Notes under the pieces: generated by a model
The model's database searches: none
What the model was told of the DNA's origin: nothing
Seen by the model: the letters and a program-made list of their open reading frames with translations, nothing else
Program-made: the position numbers and the translations under genes
Part shown: positions 53,709 to 63,106 of the stretch, one piece after another
Position numbering within the stretch: the stretch's first letter is position 1
Layout of the letters: every line of letters starts with the position of its first letter
Source of the DNA: Arachidicoccus ginsenosidivorans
Lineage (GTDB): Bacteria; Bacteroidota; Bacteroidia; Chitinophagales; Chitinophagaceae
Reading direction: 5' to 3'
Length of the DNA: 64,000 bases
NCBI RefSeq assembly: GCF_007971385.1
Contig: NZ_CP042434.1
Span: 1,674,001-1,738,000 of the forward strand

Positions 53709-56700
53709 TCACTTTATGGGGTAGGCCAATAAATTGGCCAGCCATTTATAAGCCTGCACTTTGCCATTACCCAAATCGGGGCCCAGCTCCAAAAAACAGT
53801 TTATCAATACAGCCTTGGTTTCCCCCTGTTTTACTGCAGCAGTCATATCTTTCGTTTTATTGTACGTAATTGAGTGAATGGAGACGGCTGCCAGGTTTAC
53901 TTTAAAGCGATGCATTGCCGAATCTACAACTTGCTTGGGCATCCAAACGGGATACTTATTGTCACCAGTCATCTTATCTTTTTTTTGCTGCCGCAAACTA
54001 TCGGCTAAAGTCAAATTTGTTTTGCTTTTTGGGTTGCCTTGCACGCTCCCAAGTCCATTATCATTCATATATACAGCGCTTCTAGCCAATAGTCCGTCCC
54101 AGTTTTCAAAATAGGAATCAGGCAGTTTATTGGGCAACGCAAATAGCTCAGATGAACGGTCTATTTGAGGATGCCTTCCTGTTGAATTATACGGATTATT
54201 GATCCCGATCAACATGCCGCTGTAAATACGATCTTTAAGCGGTAGCAGCTCCTGCATACCTGGATCGGGATCCAGATTAATGATCCGGCCACCTAGCCGC
54301 ATATACACAGCCAATATATACTGTAAGCGTGTTCTTTCAACGGAATCTGTGGGTAGTTGATCATCTGCCCCGGAAAGGACGATTACATCCAGTTTACGAA
54401 GACTATCTTCAATCATGGATGGGATTATGCCACTGGTCAGGTCAACTTCCTGCATCCAGGAAGCCAGTCTTACAAATCCGGTATTATGTACCCGATACCC
54501 TAGTTGATTAAAGGCATTTTCATAAACATCACCTGAAAGACCATTCACATATAACAATTGCCGCCCTGTCGTATGAATGGTATCACCGACAACCATGGTC
54601 TGACTGTGATAGTTATACAACCTGGGCTGCTGATAAGCATACCCGACTGATTTAATATTGGAGGAAAATCCCTGGACACCTTCTGGCAATTTCATTAATA
54701 TATTGGGTTTTAATATTGGCGTCAACGGATTTAACCCTTTGATCATATCCTGTGTCAGTACAATGCTGGTTTTCATTTTTGCGCCGGCAGAAGGCGTAAT
54801 AAAACCCGCATCCCGGTAGAAAATACTGGCAGAATCAGATACTAATTTATGTCCGTTAATCAATGCTTTCATCCCCACCTGCCGGATTTTAAATAGTGCT
54901 ACCTGAGCCGTATCATTAAACAATGTTTTAATATTTATATTCAGGTCTTTATTTCCGATTGTTTCGTTGTTTCTCAAAACGTGGGTCAATACGACAGTAG
55001 GTGTCAGCGAAACCAGCAGTGGCTCAATGGTATAAAACGGCCGGATGATCTGACCTTCCATGCGGTCAAAATGTCGGTAATAAACAGGTATCTGATAGAC
55101 CAGAGAATCCGCACCATTTAGAATACGCGCTTCGACGTGAAAACTTGTGGTATCTGAAAGCCGGCCCTGCATCTCAGTATCAATCCCATAACTCCCATCG
55201 CTACGCATGGGTTTATTCAGCCAAAAGGGTTGATAAGCCTCCTTGTATAAAGGAATATGTAGCAAGGTATCCAGTATAACCTTGTTTTGAATATCCAGAT
55301 GCATGCTTTTGCTGGTGTCCTGTTCAAATCTTATGGTGTCTGTTAACCCTGGCACCAACAGCCACTGTACAGCGGCGTTACCCTGCATGGCAACCTTGAG
55401 TCTGAACTTCTGACCAAGCACCCCAATTCCCTGTCAGAAGTTGCCCAAAGCCCTATGCCTGACAGGTTCTGCTCAATGGTTTTTAGCTGTGCAGCAACCC
55501 ATTTTAAATCAGAACCAGCAAGTTCGGTGTCTTCTTTCTCCAGTTCGCTTTCGTATAAGCGAAGTGAATCAAGCAATGGATACAGTATCTTTTTTGCTTT
55601 GTCACTTTTATTTTCCAAAAGCATCTCGTGCAAAAGGCGAAGTTGTTTTTGCATTCCATCTATATCCATCATGCGACCCGGGCGCTGCGTGGCTAGCACC
55701 GCTAGCCGGGGCCATATGCCTATTTTTTTATGGCTGCGCGAATCTTTCGACATGTTCGTAAACAATAAATCGAAATCCCTGTGGCCATCATCCGCTTTCT
55801 CTAAATTTTGCTTCTTCCCCAAGGACACCAAGGCTTTGGCTGACCGTCCGGCGATTAATGGAATAGAGGCTAACTCTAAACTGCTATCCGGAAATACTGA
55901 CCGGTAGGCCTGCTTGCTTTCAGCTGCGAGTCGGCGAAAACTTTTGCCTGAGGCCGAATCCATCGCTGATAAATTGATTACATATGCTCCCTTATTTTTA
56001 TTTACCGGATCGTCGCTGCTTGCCAGAGAATCATCGTCAGCAACATTTTGTTCTATGACTGACAGTATTGGACTATTATCGCCCAATACACAGGAAACTT
56101 CAAAAGGGCTGAGTAATTTATTTTCAAGATGGCCTTTAAGTCGGCCACTGGCAAGTGCACATGCCTTTATACATACACTGTCCATCCAATAATTAACGCC
56201 TGAAAGATTATTTATCGTAGTTAATGTGGTATCCTGCATATGCCCCACCACCAATACATCTGGTCTGAATTTTCTAATCACTGCTGCCAGATCCAGCGTC
56301 AGCCGGTCTGTTGAAATCGTTAGATTAATGTTGGCTGTATCCATTGCCCCCAGATCCTGAATCGAGCTGACAAAAGGAATAAAACCTCCCAGACGGGCAG
56401 CATTTTCCATTTCCGCTACATGAATGACACCAAGGTCAATACCTTTTTCAGGGCCGTTATAGTTATGCATACCCTCTCCCCGACTCATCCAAAATACGCC
56501 CGTTGTATAATGATCTTTTTTTTGGGCAGTAATTAATAATTGGGTGTTTTCCTGGCTGGGCAGAAAGCTCACATAGAGTAACTTTCTGCCCGTTAGCAAA
56601 GTCTCCAGCCTGTTGAGTGTATTTGTGCGCTGCTGGTAAGATCCATTTTGCGCATTACTTTTTGTGGCGATCAACAGCACCCCCAACAGGATTACTGTCA

Positions 56701-56728
56701 ATGCCCAATTACATTTACGTTTTTTCAT
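53709..56728 (-). pseudogene. Large PIG-L/LmbE-like exported protein with degenerate metal motifs, frame interrupted
   Basis: Signal peptide (residues 1-26, LLIATKSNAQ) followed by a domain related to PIG-L/LmbE N-acetylglucosaminyl deacetylases: GEGMHNYNGPEKGIDLGVIH is the conserved loop and AEMENAARLGG the helix after it. The zinc-binding AHPDDE motif appears as SFLPSQENT, and the distal His motif is also not recognisable, so it is probably inactive. The C-terminal half has beta domains and a GATase1-like segment (KLDVIVLSGADDQ, YMRLGGRIINLDP). The frame breaks at a CCCC run (55431-55434); one more base joins GIGLWATSDRELG to VLGQKFRLK. Restored length is about 1006 residues. Confidence 0.78.
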
Positions 56729-56796
56729 GGTTTGTAAAGAAGCGTTTTAGCAGCAAAGTACTAAATATTTAGTTATATACCTAAAATTATAAATAC

Positions 56797-56850
56797 AATA
56801 GCCGACCAGGTCCAAAATCAACATTTGATTTTCGGATCCGGTCGGCTATT
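56797..56850 (-). terminator. Rho-independent terminator after acs
   Basis: AATAGCCGACC (56797-56807) pairs with GGTCGGCTATT (56840-56850). The inner region also pairs imperfectly, giving a long hairpin, and a T-rich stretch follows on the minus strand. It separates acs from the PIG-L-like gene. Confidence 0.75.
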
Positions 56851-56897
56851 AGTTTTAATGCAAGGGCGCTTTAAACAGCCCTCGATATAGTAGAGTT

Positions 56898-58814
56898 TTA
56901 AAGCTTGCCTTTTTTGATGTCTTCCACCACCTCGCTGTTCAGCAAGGCAGAAGTATCTCCCAGATTATCCACATCATTTTCTGCAATCTTTCTTAAGATG
57001 CGTCGCATGATCTTGCCGCTTCTGGTCTTGGGCAATCCCGTAACAAATTGGATCTTATCGGGTTTAGATATTGGCCCGATGATTCTGGTAACGGTAGCGG
57101 TGATATCTTTTCTGATCAGATTCTCATCATCCGCGTTATGCGTGCCATTATAGATCACAAAGGCATAGATTCCCTGGCCTTTGATTTCATGGGGGTAACC
57201 AACAACAGCACTTTCAACAACCCCCGCATGCAAATTAATGGCATTCTCAACTTCTGCAGTACCAATACGGTGACCACTGACATTGAGCACATCATCCACC
57301 CTGCCGGTAATTTTATAGTTACCATTTTCGTCTCTCATGGCCCCGTCCCCTGTAAAATAATGTCCGGGGTAGGCGGCGAAATAGGTTTGTTTGCAACGCT
57401 CATGGTCGCCCCAGGTAGTGCGGATTATTGATGGCCACGGAAATTTCATACAGAGATTTCCCTGTCCGGGACCTTCAATCTCATTTCCCTTTTCATCCAT
57501 AATACAAGGCTGTACACCAGGTAAAGGCAGGGTCGCCCAACTGGGTTTATCTGGTGTCACACCAGCCAGATTAGAAATCAGAATGCCCCCGTTTTCTGTC
57601 TGCCACCAGGTATCTACAATGGGACACTTACCTTTGCCGATTTTCTCATGGTACCAGTTCCAAGCCTCTTCATTAATGGGTTCTCCTACGGAACCTAATA
57701 CCTTTAAGGTTGACAGGTCTTTACCTTTTAAAGGTTCTTCTCCATAGCTCATCAGGCTTCTGATGGCAGTAGGTGCCGTATAGAGAATATTTACACGATG
57801 TTTATCTACCAGGTCCCAGAAACGGCCGGCATCAGGATAGGTGGGTATACCTTCAAACATGACTGTTGTGGCACCCGCACTCAATGGGCCATAGACAATA
57901 TAGCTATGACCGGTGATCCAGCCAATATCTGCAGTACAGAAATACACATCCCCTTGTTTATAATTAAATACATTGACAAAAGTATAATTGGTGTATACCA
58001 TATAACCCGCACAGGTATGGACGACACCTTTAGGCTTGCCTGTAGAGCCGGAGGTATACAGGATAAATAGCGGATCCTCTGCATCCATTTCTTCAGCAAC
58101 GGCAGGGGCCATTCCCAGCGTTTCAACCTTTTTAATTTCATCTTCCCACCAAACATCGCGACCTTTCAGCATGGAAACCGGGGTACGGGTCCGGGTGCAT
58201 ACGATGACTTTTTCAATAAAGTCTACGCTTTCCAGCGCATCATCAATTAAAGATTTTAGCGGTATGTCTTTGCCTCCTCTAAATGCCCCGTCACAGGTAA
58301 TAATAAATTTTGCATTGGCATTGACCAATCTGTCAGCAATACTCTTTGCCGAGAAGCCACCAAATATAACAGAATGAATGGCGCCAATTCTGGCACAGGC
58401 CAGCACTGCTATGGCCAGTTCAGGGATCATCCCCATATACAGGCAAATCGTATCGCCTTTTTTCACACCATTATTTTTCAACACATTGGCAAACTGCGTA
58501 ACCTTTTGATAAAGATCATTGTAGGTCAAAATACGGTGATGCTCATCCGGGCTGTTGGGTTCCCAGATAATAGCCGGTTTATTGCCCAGCTTTTCCAGAT
58601 GTCGGTCCAGGCAGTTTTCCGTAATATTTAATTTGGCGCCCTTAAACCACGCTACATTGTAATTGTTGAAATCCCATTCCAGTACTTTATCCCATTTTCT
58701 TCGCCACTTAAAATTGCTGGCGATATCAGCCCAAAAATTCTGTGGCTGTTGAACACTGCGCGCATACATTTCCTTGTATTGCTCAAATGAATTGATTTGA
58801 TACGGGTAAGACAT
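56898..58814 (-). CDS. acs: Acetyl-CoA synthetase, 638 aa
   Basis: Activates acetate with ATP and CoA to acetyl-CoA and AMP. Motifs: LFILYTSGSTGKPKGVVHT (P-loop), FCTADIGWITGHSYIVYGPL, TWWQTENGGILI, YFTGDGAMRDENG, and the C-terminal GLPKTRSGKIMRRILRK with the Lys acetylated in homologues. The ATG at 58814 (MSYPYQINSFEQY) is preferred over the GTG two codons upstream. It lies alone with its own terminator. Full length and intact. Confidence 0.97.
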   Translation of the reverse strand: MSYPYQINSFEQYKEMYARSVQQPQNFWADIASNFKWRRKWDKVLEWDFNNYNVAWFKGAKLNITENCLDRHLEKLGNKPAIIWEPNSPDEHHRILTYNDLYQKVTQFANVLKNNGVKKGDTICLYMGMIPELAIAVLACARIGAIHSVIFGGFSAKSIADRLVNANAKFIITCDGAFRGGKDIPLKSLIDDALESVDFIEKVIVCTRTRTPVSMLKGRDVWWEDEIKKVETLGMAPAVAEEMDAEDPLFILYTSGSTGKPKGVVHTCAGYMVYTNYTFVNVFNYKQGDVYFCTADIGWITGHSYIVYGPLSAGATTVMFEGIPTYPDAGRFWDLVDKHRVNILYTAPTAIRSLMSYGEEPLKGKDLSTLKVLGSVGEPINEEAWNWYHEKIGKGKCPIVDTWWQTENGGILISNLAGVTPDKPSWATLPLPGVQPCIMDEKGNEIEGPGQGNLCMKFPWPSIIRTTWGDHERCKQTYFAAYPGHYFTGDGAMRDENGNYKITGRVDDVLNVSGHRIGTAEVENAINLHAGVVESAVVGYPHEIKGQGIYAFVIYNGTHNADDENLIRKDITATVTRIIGPISKPDKIQFVTGLPKTRSGKIMRRILRKIAENDVDNLGDTSALLNSEVVEDIKKGKL

Positions 58815-58953
58815 AATCACATTTTTTAAGAAAGATTCTGATTTTTAAGAGGATAATATTACAATTTTTTTCCAGAACTGGAAAGTTAATTGATCACTTT
58901 CTTATAGTAAAACGTTTGCTTAACCCCTAGGCAGTTAACGATAAATGAGAATA

Positions 58954-58996
58954 AAAAAGCATTTGCCCGAACTAATATGTCAGACAAATGCTTTTT
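58954..58996 (-). terminator. Rho-independent terminator after the lipocalin-like gene
   Basis: AAAAAGCATTTG (58954-58965) pairs with CAAATGCTTTTT (58985-58996) around a 19-nt loop. On the minus strand a T-run follows, 26 bp after the stop of the gene at 59022. Confidence 0.8.
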
Positions 58997-59021
58997 ATTT
59001 CATCTAAAAGATCCATCAACT

Positions 59022-59435
59022 TTACAATTTCCGCTTATAATTGTAAGTGTCAATAATATTTGTAGTCGCATCCGTATGCACCAAGGTCAGATTGGTTGAA
59101 TTGATGGTAGTCATATCAAAGGTTACCCCATCGAAACTAATGGTATTTTTGTCATCAAAGGTATAAGTAACATCATGGATAACAGAACCATTATCATCAT
59201 AGATTCTGTAATGCCCCGCCGAAGTAAAAGAAATCACGGCTGGCGCATCATCAATGGTTACCCCACCACCGCCTTCAATAGTTCTGGTGGCACTGATCAG
59301 TTCCCATTTGCCAGCTGTTAGGAGTGCTTTATTGCCAGTTTGGCTGATCTCATCTTTGGAACATGAGCAAAAAATTGCGGACATACATAGTAATACAGCT
59401 ACGGCCGCTACGCATTTTAAAAAAGTGTTTTTCAT
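59022..59435 (-). CDS. Lipocalin-like lipoprotein, 137 aa
   Basis: Small exported protein. The lipoprotein signal peptide has a lipobox-like IFCSC (Cys25). The mature part has ALLTAGKWELISATRT, the start typical of lipocalin-like domains in Bacteroidota, followed by beta strands (VISFTSAGHYRIYDDNG, DVTYTFDDKNTISFDG). Function unknown; possibly binds a small hydrophobic ligand. It is a single gene with its own terminator. Confidence 0.8.
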   Translation of the reverse strand: MKNTFLKCVAAVAVLLCMSAIFCSCSKDEISQTGNKALLTAGKWELISATRTIEGGGGVTIDDAPAVISFTSAGHYRIYDDNGSVIHDVTYTFDDKNTISFDGVTFDMTTINSTNLTLVHTDATTNIIDTYNYKRKL

Positions 59436-59579
59436 GGGTTAGGTTGTTTATTCATGGTAAGCATAGTCAATATTTATGCCACCTCCGAAAGACCTTCCAT
59501 GAAAAAAGCCACTTCTGTCTATTGAAGCGGCTTAATATTTTTAATTAATCCCAAACACCCATGATATTATAAATAACTT

Positions 59580-60563
59580 TTACTCAGATTTGAAATAGGA
59601 AACAATAATATCCGTCGGAGCACTGCCTACGCCTAAGGCTGCGGCCGCGGCGTCACTGATTCTATAGCTCAGGCCAGCATTTTCTTTGACATTGCCCAGA
59701 TTCCAGAGCACTTTCGCATAAATAGTCTTCCCTTTGGTCTGGACTTTAACTAAGGTACCCGGTGCCACTTCATTCATCAAAATAAAGTATTTACCATCCT
59801 TCCATCCACTGGCGGACTGAAAAGTACCGGCAAGTCCCTTGGTAATCAGTTCTGTTCCACCTGCCTGGCTTTTATAAGCTAAGGCGAAGGCTCCTTCTGC
59901 ACTGGAGGCATTACTCGATGTAGCGGGGGTAGCACTATTGACCGTTTCATTGTTATCGGTAAAGACGCCCTGATCTCGCTTTTTGGCTGGGTTGATGCCA
60001 TCCGCATCCGTTGTAGTATTTCCCGTATCTATGGCATTATCTGCTGTATTATTACCCGTAGTAGTTACCTGATCAGCCGTTTGCTGCTGAACTGGGGCAA
60101 CATCCCCGGGAGTTGTCCCATCATTATTAGCCACAACGGGTAAACCAGCGTCACTGCCTACTTCACCCGATGAAACTTTCAGCGTCTGCCCGACCTGTAT
60201 ATTATTACCCGTAATATTATTCCAGTCTCTGAGTTGATTTACTGTAACACCGTATTTTTTACTTAATTGATATAAGGTCTCCCCCTTTTCCACCGTATGG
60301 GTTTTCGCTAGATTTGATGCTGTAATCGTTTCTCCCGCCTTGGGAATCTTCACTTTTTCCCCAACAAAGAGTTTGCTGTCTGTATTCATACCATTTAAAC
60401 GCATGATATCCCCTACCGTTGTGCCATAGTTTTTGGCCAACTGTGACAGCGTTTCTCCTTCTTTAATCACATGAACCGTCTGAACGGATTGTGCGCTGAC
60501 TTGTAGGGTGCCAACAGTGAAAAAAATACCTGCTGCAATTATGATAATTCCTATTTTCTTCAT
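59580..60563 (-). CDS. Exported protein with two LysM domains and a DPBB-like C-terminal domain, 327 aa
   Basis: Signal peptide (about residues 1-24, ending VSAQ), then two LysM modules: HVIKEGETLSQLAKNYGTTVGDIMRLN (about 31-75) and HTVEKGETLYQLSKKYGVTVNQLRDWN (about 88-131), which bind peptidoglycan. A Thr/Asn/Asp-rich linker of about 90 residues follows. The C-terminal domain (about 225-327; AFALAYKSQAGG, then APGTLVKVQTKGKTIYAKVLW) resembles the double-psi beta-barrel of RlpA-like proteins without obvious lytic residues. It likely acts at the cell wall. Confidence 0.85.
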   Translation of the reverse strand: MKKIGIIIIAAGIFFTVGTLQVSAQSVQTVHVIKEGETLSQLAKNYGTTVGDIMRLNGMNTDSKLFVGEKVKIPKAGETITASNLAKTHTVEKGETLYQLSKKYGVTVNQLRDWNNITGNNIQVGQTLKVSSGEVGSDAGLPVVANNDGTTPGDVAPVQQQTADQVTTTGNNTADNAIDTGNTTTDADGINPAKKRDQGVFTDNNETVNSATPATSSNASSAEGAFALAYKSQAGGTELITKGLAGTFQSASGWKDGKYFILMNEVAPGTLVKVQTKGKTIYAKVLWNLGNVKENAGLSYRISDAAAAALGVGSAPTDIIVSYFKSE

Positions 60564-60617
60564 ATTCTAATGTCTATGCTATTTCTGTCTTTATTTATTT
60601 TTATATTTTATGCCTGT

Positions 60618-60632
60618 GCATCAATTTGATGC
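60618..60632. other. Short palindrome upstream of the LysM gene
   Basis: GCATCAATTTGATGC is a 6-bp perfect inverted repeat with a 3-bp centre, 55 bp upstream of the start of the LysM protein gene. It may be an operator; the partner is unknown. Confidence 0.3.
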
Positions 60633-60764
60633 GAAAAAATATCACCGCAATTGAAAAAACTTTATTGCCGGTCCAGTCGCTCTTCATTTGCCTTTAAAGC
60701 AATAAAATTGCTTAATTTCTACGAGAATAAATGTTAATCTTTTAGTCCCGATTATCCGCATCCG

Positions 60765-62150
60765 TCAATGTTTAAGAATCCGCCAGTTTCTTGGATAATA
60801 ATTATTGATCCGGTTGGGCAAAACTTTCATCCATCCCAGGCCGATCCCTTCATAGCTGGCTAAATGCCAACCGGGTGACAGGCCGTCCAGTTCTATTTCC
60901 GGTTGTTGGCATTTCAGGTATTGCAAACTTTGTGCCCTATCCAGTGGAAAATTAGCCACGCCACTTCCTACCCAAGTGCTGAGTGCCAGATCATGGGCTG
61001 GCACGAGTTGCTTCCCCTTTATCTGGCCGATGGTTACACCTGCCTTTTTCAAAAATAGATTTTTTTGCAATATGGTTAGATCGGCTACCCATTTATTTTC
61101 CAGGGCCAGAATATCAGCGCCTTGTTTTATAAACTTCAGATCAAGATGAGGTTTGAGCCAGGGTCCTGTCAGCACTTGTTCCTCTTTTGCTATTGCGGGC
61201 GCAGCCTCCCCTGTATGATAGGCAGGAAGTTCTCCTTTTGTCTTTTTAAAGATACTGATAAAAAATCCTTCACTGCGTACCTGATCAGGAAAAAACTTAT
61301 ATCCCACTGGCTGGTTGCCAGCACGGTCCTTAACGGTTCCCGCCACTGTGGTAACCCCCATTGGCGTATTATTCAGGGCGACAGTCTCCATGGCTACATG
61401 GCCAACCAGAAAATCCATTATATCCTCATCCTCACCAATGGAATATGAACAGGTCGAATAAATCAACAAACCACCTTCTTTAAGTGAAACAAGGGCCTCC
61501 TGCAAGATTCGCTGCTGCCTTTTACTACATAGATCCACCAACGCTGGGGTCCATTGCGCCACGGCCACCGGATCTTTTCTGAAAAGGCCGCTGCCACTGC
61601 AAGGAGCATCAACGATCATTACATCAAAATAACCTTTTAACCGTGCAAAATGACTGGGCTCATTGCAACTGACGACAATATTGCCGGTCCCCCATTTTGT
61701 GGCATTTTCCGTCAAAACCGCTGCCCGGTTTTTCATGATCTCGTTGGAAACAATCAAACCATTTTTAAAAAAGGACGCCAGCAGTGTTGACTTACCGCCT
61801 GGTGCAGCACATAGATCCAGGACTTTCAGCCTTTGATTGGGGTCAGTGGTTTGGTGCAAGGTTTCCCAAAGAAACTGACTTCCAGGCTCCTGCACATAAT
61901 ATAACCCCCCATGAAATAAAGGGTCATGCGTAAAAAAGGGACGTTCAGCCAGATAATATCCGTAAGGGCTCCAGCTGATTCTGCCATGCTGAGCAGGCAT
62001 TGGCCCCTTATATCCGGCCAGTTTCTGCGGATTATACCGGATAGAAGTATTGGCAGGATGATTCTTATGGGCATCTATAAAGGAACGCTTATGGAACCCT
62101 GCCTTCCCTTCCAGGGATGCTATCAGGCCTTCTGGTATTGATAAGGACAC
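60765..62150 (-). CDS. RsmF/NSUN-type rRNA (cytosine-5)-methyltransferase, 461 aa
   Basis: SAM-dependent m5C methyltransferase of the NOL1/NOP2/sun family. Motif I DLCAAPGGKSTLLAS, the first catalytic site VDAPCSGSGLFRKD, and the second IYSTCSYSIGEDE give the two conserved Cys. The C-terminal 150 residues form an RsmF-like extension with a PUA-type RNA-binding segment (WHLASYEGIGLGWMKVLPN). The GTG start at 62150 begins MSLSIPEGLIASLEG. The target is probably 16S rRNA; the exact cytosine cannot be read from sequence. Confidence 0.93.
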   Translation of the reverse strand: MSLSIPEGLIASLEGKAGFHKRSFIDAHKNHPANTSIRYNPQKLAGYKGPMPAQHGRISWSPYGYYLAERPFFTHDPLFHGGLYYVQEPGSQFLWETLHQTTDPNQRLKVLDLCAAPGGKSTLLASFFKNGLIVSNEIMKNRAAVLTENATKWGTGNIVVSCNEPSHFARLKGYFDVMIVDAPCSGSGLFRKDPVAVAQWTPALVDLCSKRQQRILQEALVSLKEGGLLIYSTCSYSIGEDEDIMDFLVGHVAMETVALNNTPMGVTTVAGTVKDRAGNQPVGYKFFPDQVRSEGFFISIFKKTKGELPAYHTGEAAPAIAKEEQVLTGPWLKPHLDLKFIKQGADILALENKWVADLTILQKNLFLKKAGVTIGQIKGKQLVPAHDLALSTWVGSGVANFPLDRAQSLQYLKCQQPEIELDGLSPGWHLASYEGIGLGWMKVLPNRINNYYPRNWRILKH

Positions 62151-62274
62151 GTTAATTATCGATTAATGGCCTCAAAAATAAGAAACTAACGTAGCATTTC
62201 ATTTTGAAATCTTTGCGACCTGGCTTATCTTTAACCTTCAGTGACATTTTTTTAATCTTAAAACATAAATAATT

Positions 62275-62781
62275 ATGCGAAAGTTATTTGTCATCCCTGC
62301 CTTTTTACTGGTTGCTATGGTAGCCTGTAATTCTGGTACGGAGCAAAATGCAAATACAGACTCTACTGCCACCACAGAGCATCAAATGGATATGACCGCC
62401 GGCGAAAATGTGGCTCCATTACCTGCTATTCCTGATGGGGCAAAAGTGTATTTTAAAAACGTAAAAGACGGTCAGAGCGTTTCCTCTCCATTAAAACTCG
62501 AGTTTGGTGTCGATAATATGACGGTGACCAAAAAAGCGCCAGACGGGAAAATAGAAGAAGGAGTAGGTCATCACCATCTATTAATCGATGCAGGTGACTC
62601 AATTCCAAGTGGAACTATTATTCCTGATGACAGCACGCATATACATTATGGTGGCGGACAGACGGAAGCAACTGTTAACCTGACTCCAGGTAAACACACG
62701 CTGACCTTACAATTTGGTGATGCGATCCACCGTTCCTATGGTGCAGCGCTGGCAAATACAATTACGGTCGATGTTAAATAA
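62275..62781 (+). CDS. DUF4399-domain lipoprotein, 168 aa
   Basis: Exported lipoprotein: signal peptide to VAMVAC (Cys18), then a Thr/Asn/Asp-rich linker. The DUF4399 domain spans about residues 50-168 with KVYFKNVKDGQSVSSPLKLEFGVDNM, GVGHHHLLIDAG and THIHYGGGQTEATVNLTPGKHTLTLQFGD. The His residues (HHH and HIH) suggest metal binding, which is inference. Monocistronic with its own terminator. Function of the family unknown. Confidence 0.88.
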   Translation: MRKLFVIPAFLLVAMVACNSGTEQNANTDSTATTEHQMDMTAGENVAPLPAIPDGAKVYFKNVKDGQSVSSPLKLEFGVDNMTVTKKAPDGKIEEGVGHHHLLIDAGDSIPSGTIIPDDSTHIHYGGGQTEATVNLTPGKHTLTLQFGDAIHRSYGAALANTITVDVK

Positions 62782-62833
62782 AGATCATTGAACAACATAA
62801 ATACATAGGTTCTTAAGGAACTTGCTATAAATG

Positions 62834-62878
62834 GACCGGCGCTTCTTTTTAATTTAAAAAAAGGCGCCGGTCTTTTTT
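62834..62878 (+). terminator. Rho-independent terminator after the DUF4399 gene
   Basis: GACCGGCGC (62834-62842) pairs with GCGCCGGTC (62864-62872), extended inward by A/T pairs, and is followed by six T. Confidence 0.85.
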
Positions 62879-62953
62879 AAAACAGCAGGTTATGAGGCGA
62901 TTCCACTAAACTGCTGTTAATAGTTGAAAAGCAATTCGTTTTGGTTGCGGACG

Positions 62954-63073
62954 CTAAGTCCAGTCAATATATTCATCAAAAGCATTCTCAATGGCTTTAA
63001 CGCCTCCATCAATTTCTAACTGCATGCAAGTTAACCAAGGTCCGGGTTTAAAAAATACCCTCCTGAGGGTATT
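62954..63073 (-). pseudogene. Possible C-terminal remnant of a lost gene
   Basis: The minus strand reads FFKPGPWLTCMQLEID then GGVKAIENAFDEYIDWT and a TAG at 62954-62956, with an open frame back to 63073 and only one ATG at 63025. The wording looks protein-like, including an amphipathic terminal helix, but I do not recognise the family. It is probably a decayed gene end; alternatively a 23-residue peptide. Confidence 0.3.
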
Positions 63074-63075
63074 TT
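63052..63075. terminator. Terminator-like hairpin upstream of the propeller sensor gene
   Basis: AAAATACCCTC (63052-63062) pairs with GAGGGTATTTT (63065-63075) with a very tight loop. It is flanked by A and T residues on both sides, so it could act in either direction. It lies 32 bp before the ATG of the next gene. Confidence 0.5.
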
Positions 63076-63106
63076 AGGCCCCCTACAATTTATTATCTTT
63101 ATCAAA

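Larger units (their letters stand above)
62782..63106. other. 325-bp gap with two terminators and a remnant reading frame
   Basis: It holds the terminator of the DUF4399 gene, an 8-bp hairpin (AACAGCAG at 62881-62888 with CTGCTGTT), a terminator-like hairpin at 63052-63075 and a short protein-like segment on the minus strand at 62954-63073. No complete gene was seen. Confidence 0.45.

Noticed and set aside
58036..58377. A 113-codon plus-strand frame antisense to acs
   Set aside because: Shadow of the highly conserved acs reading frame.
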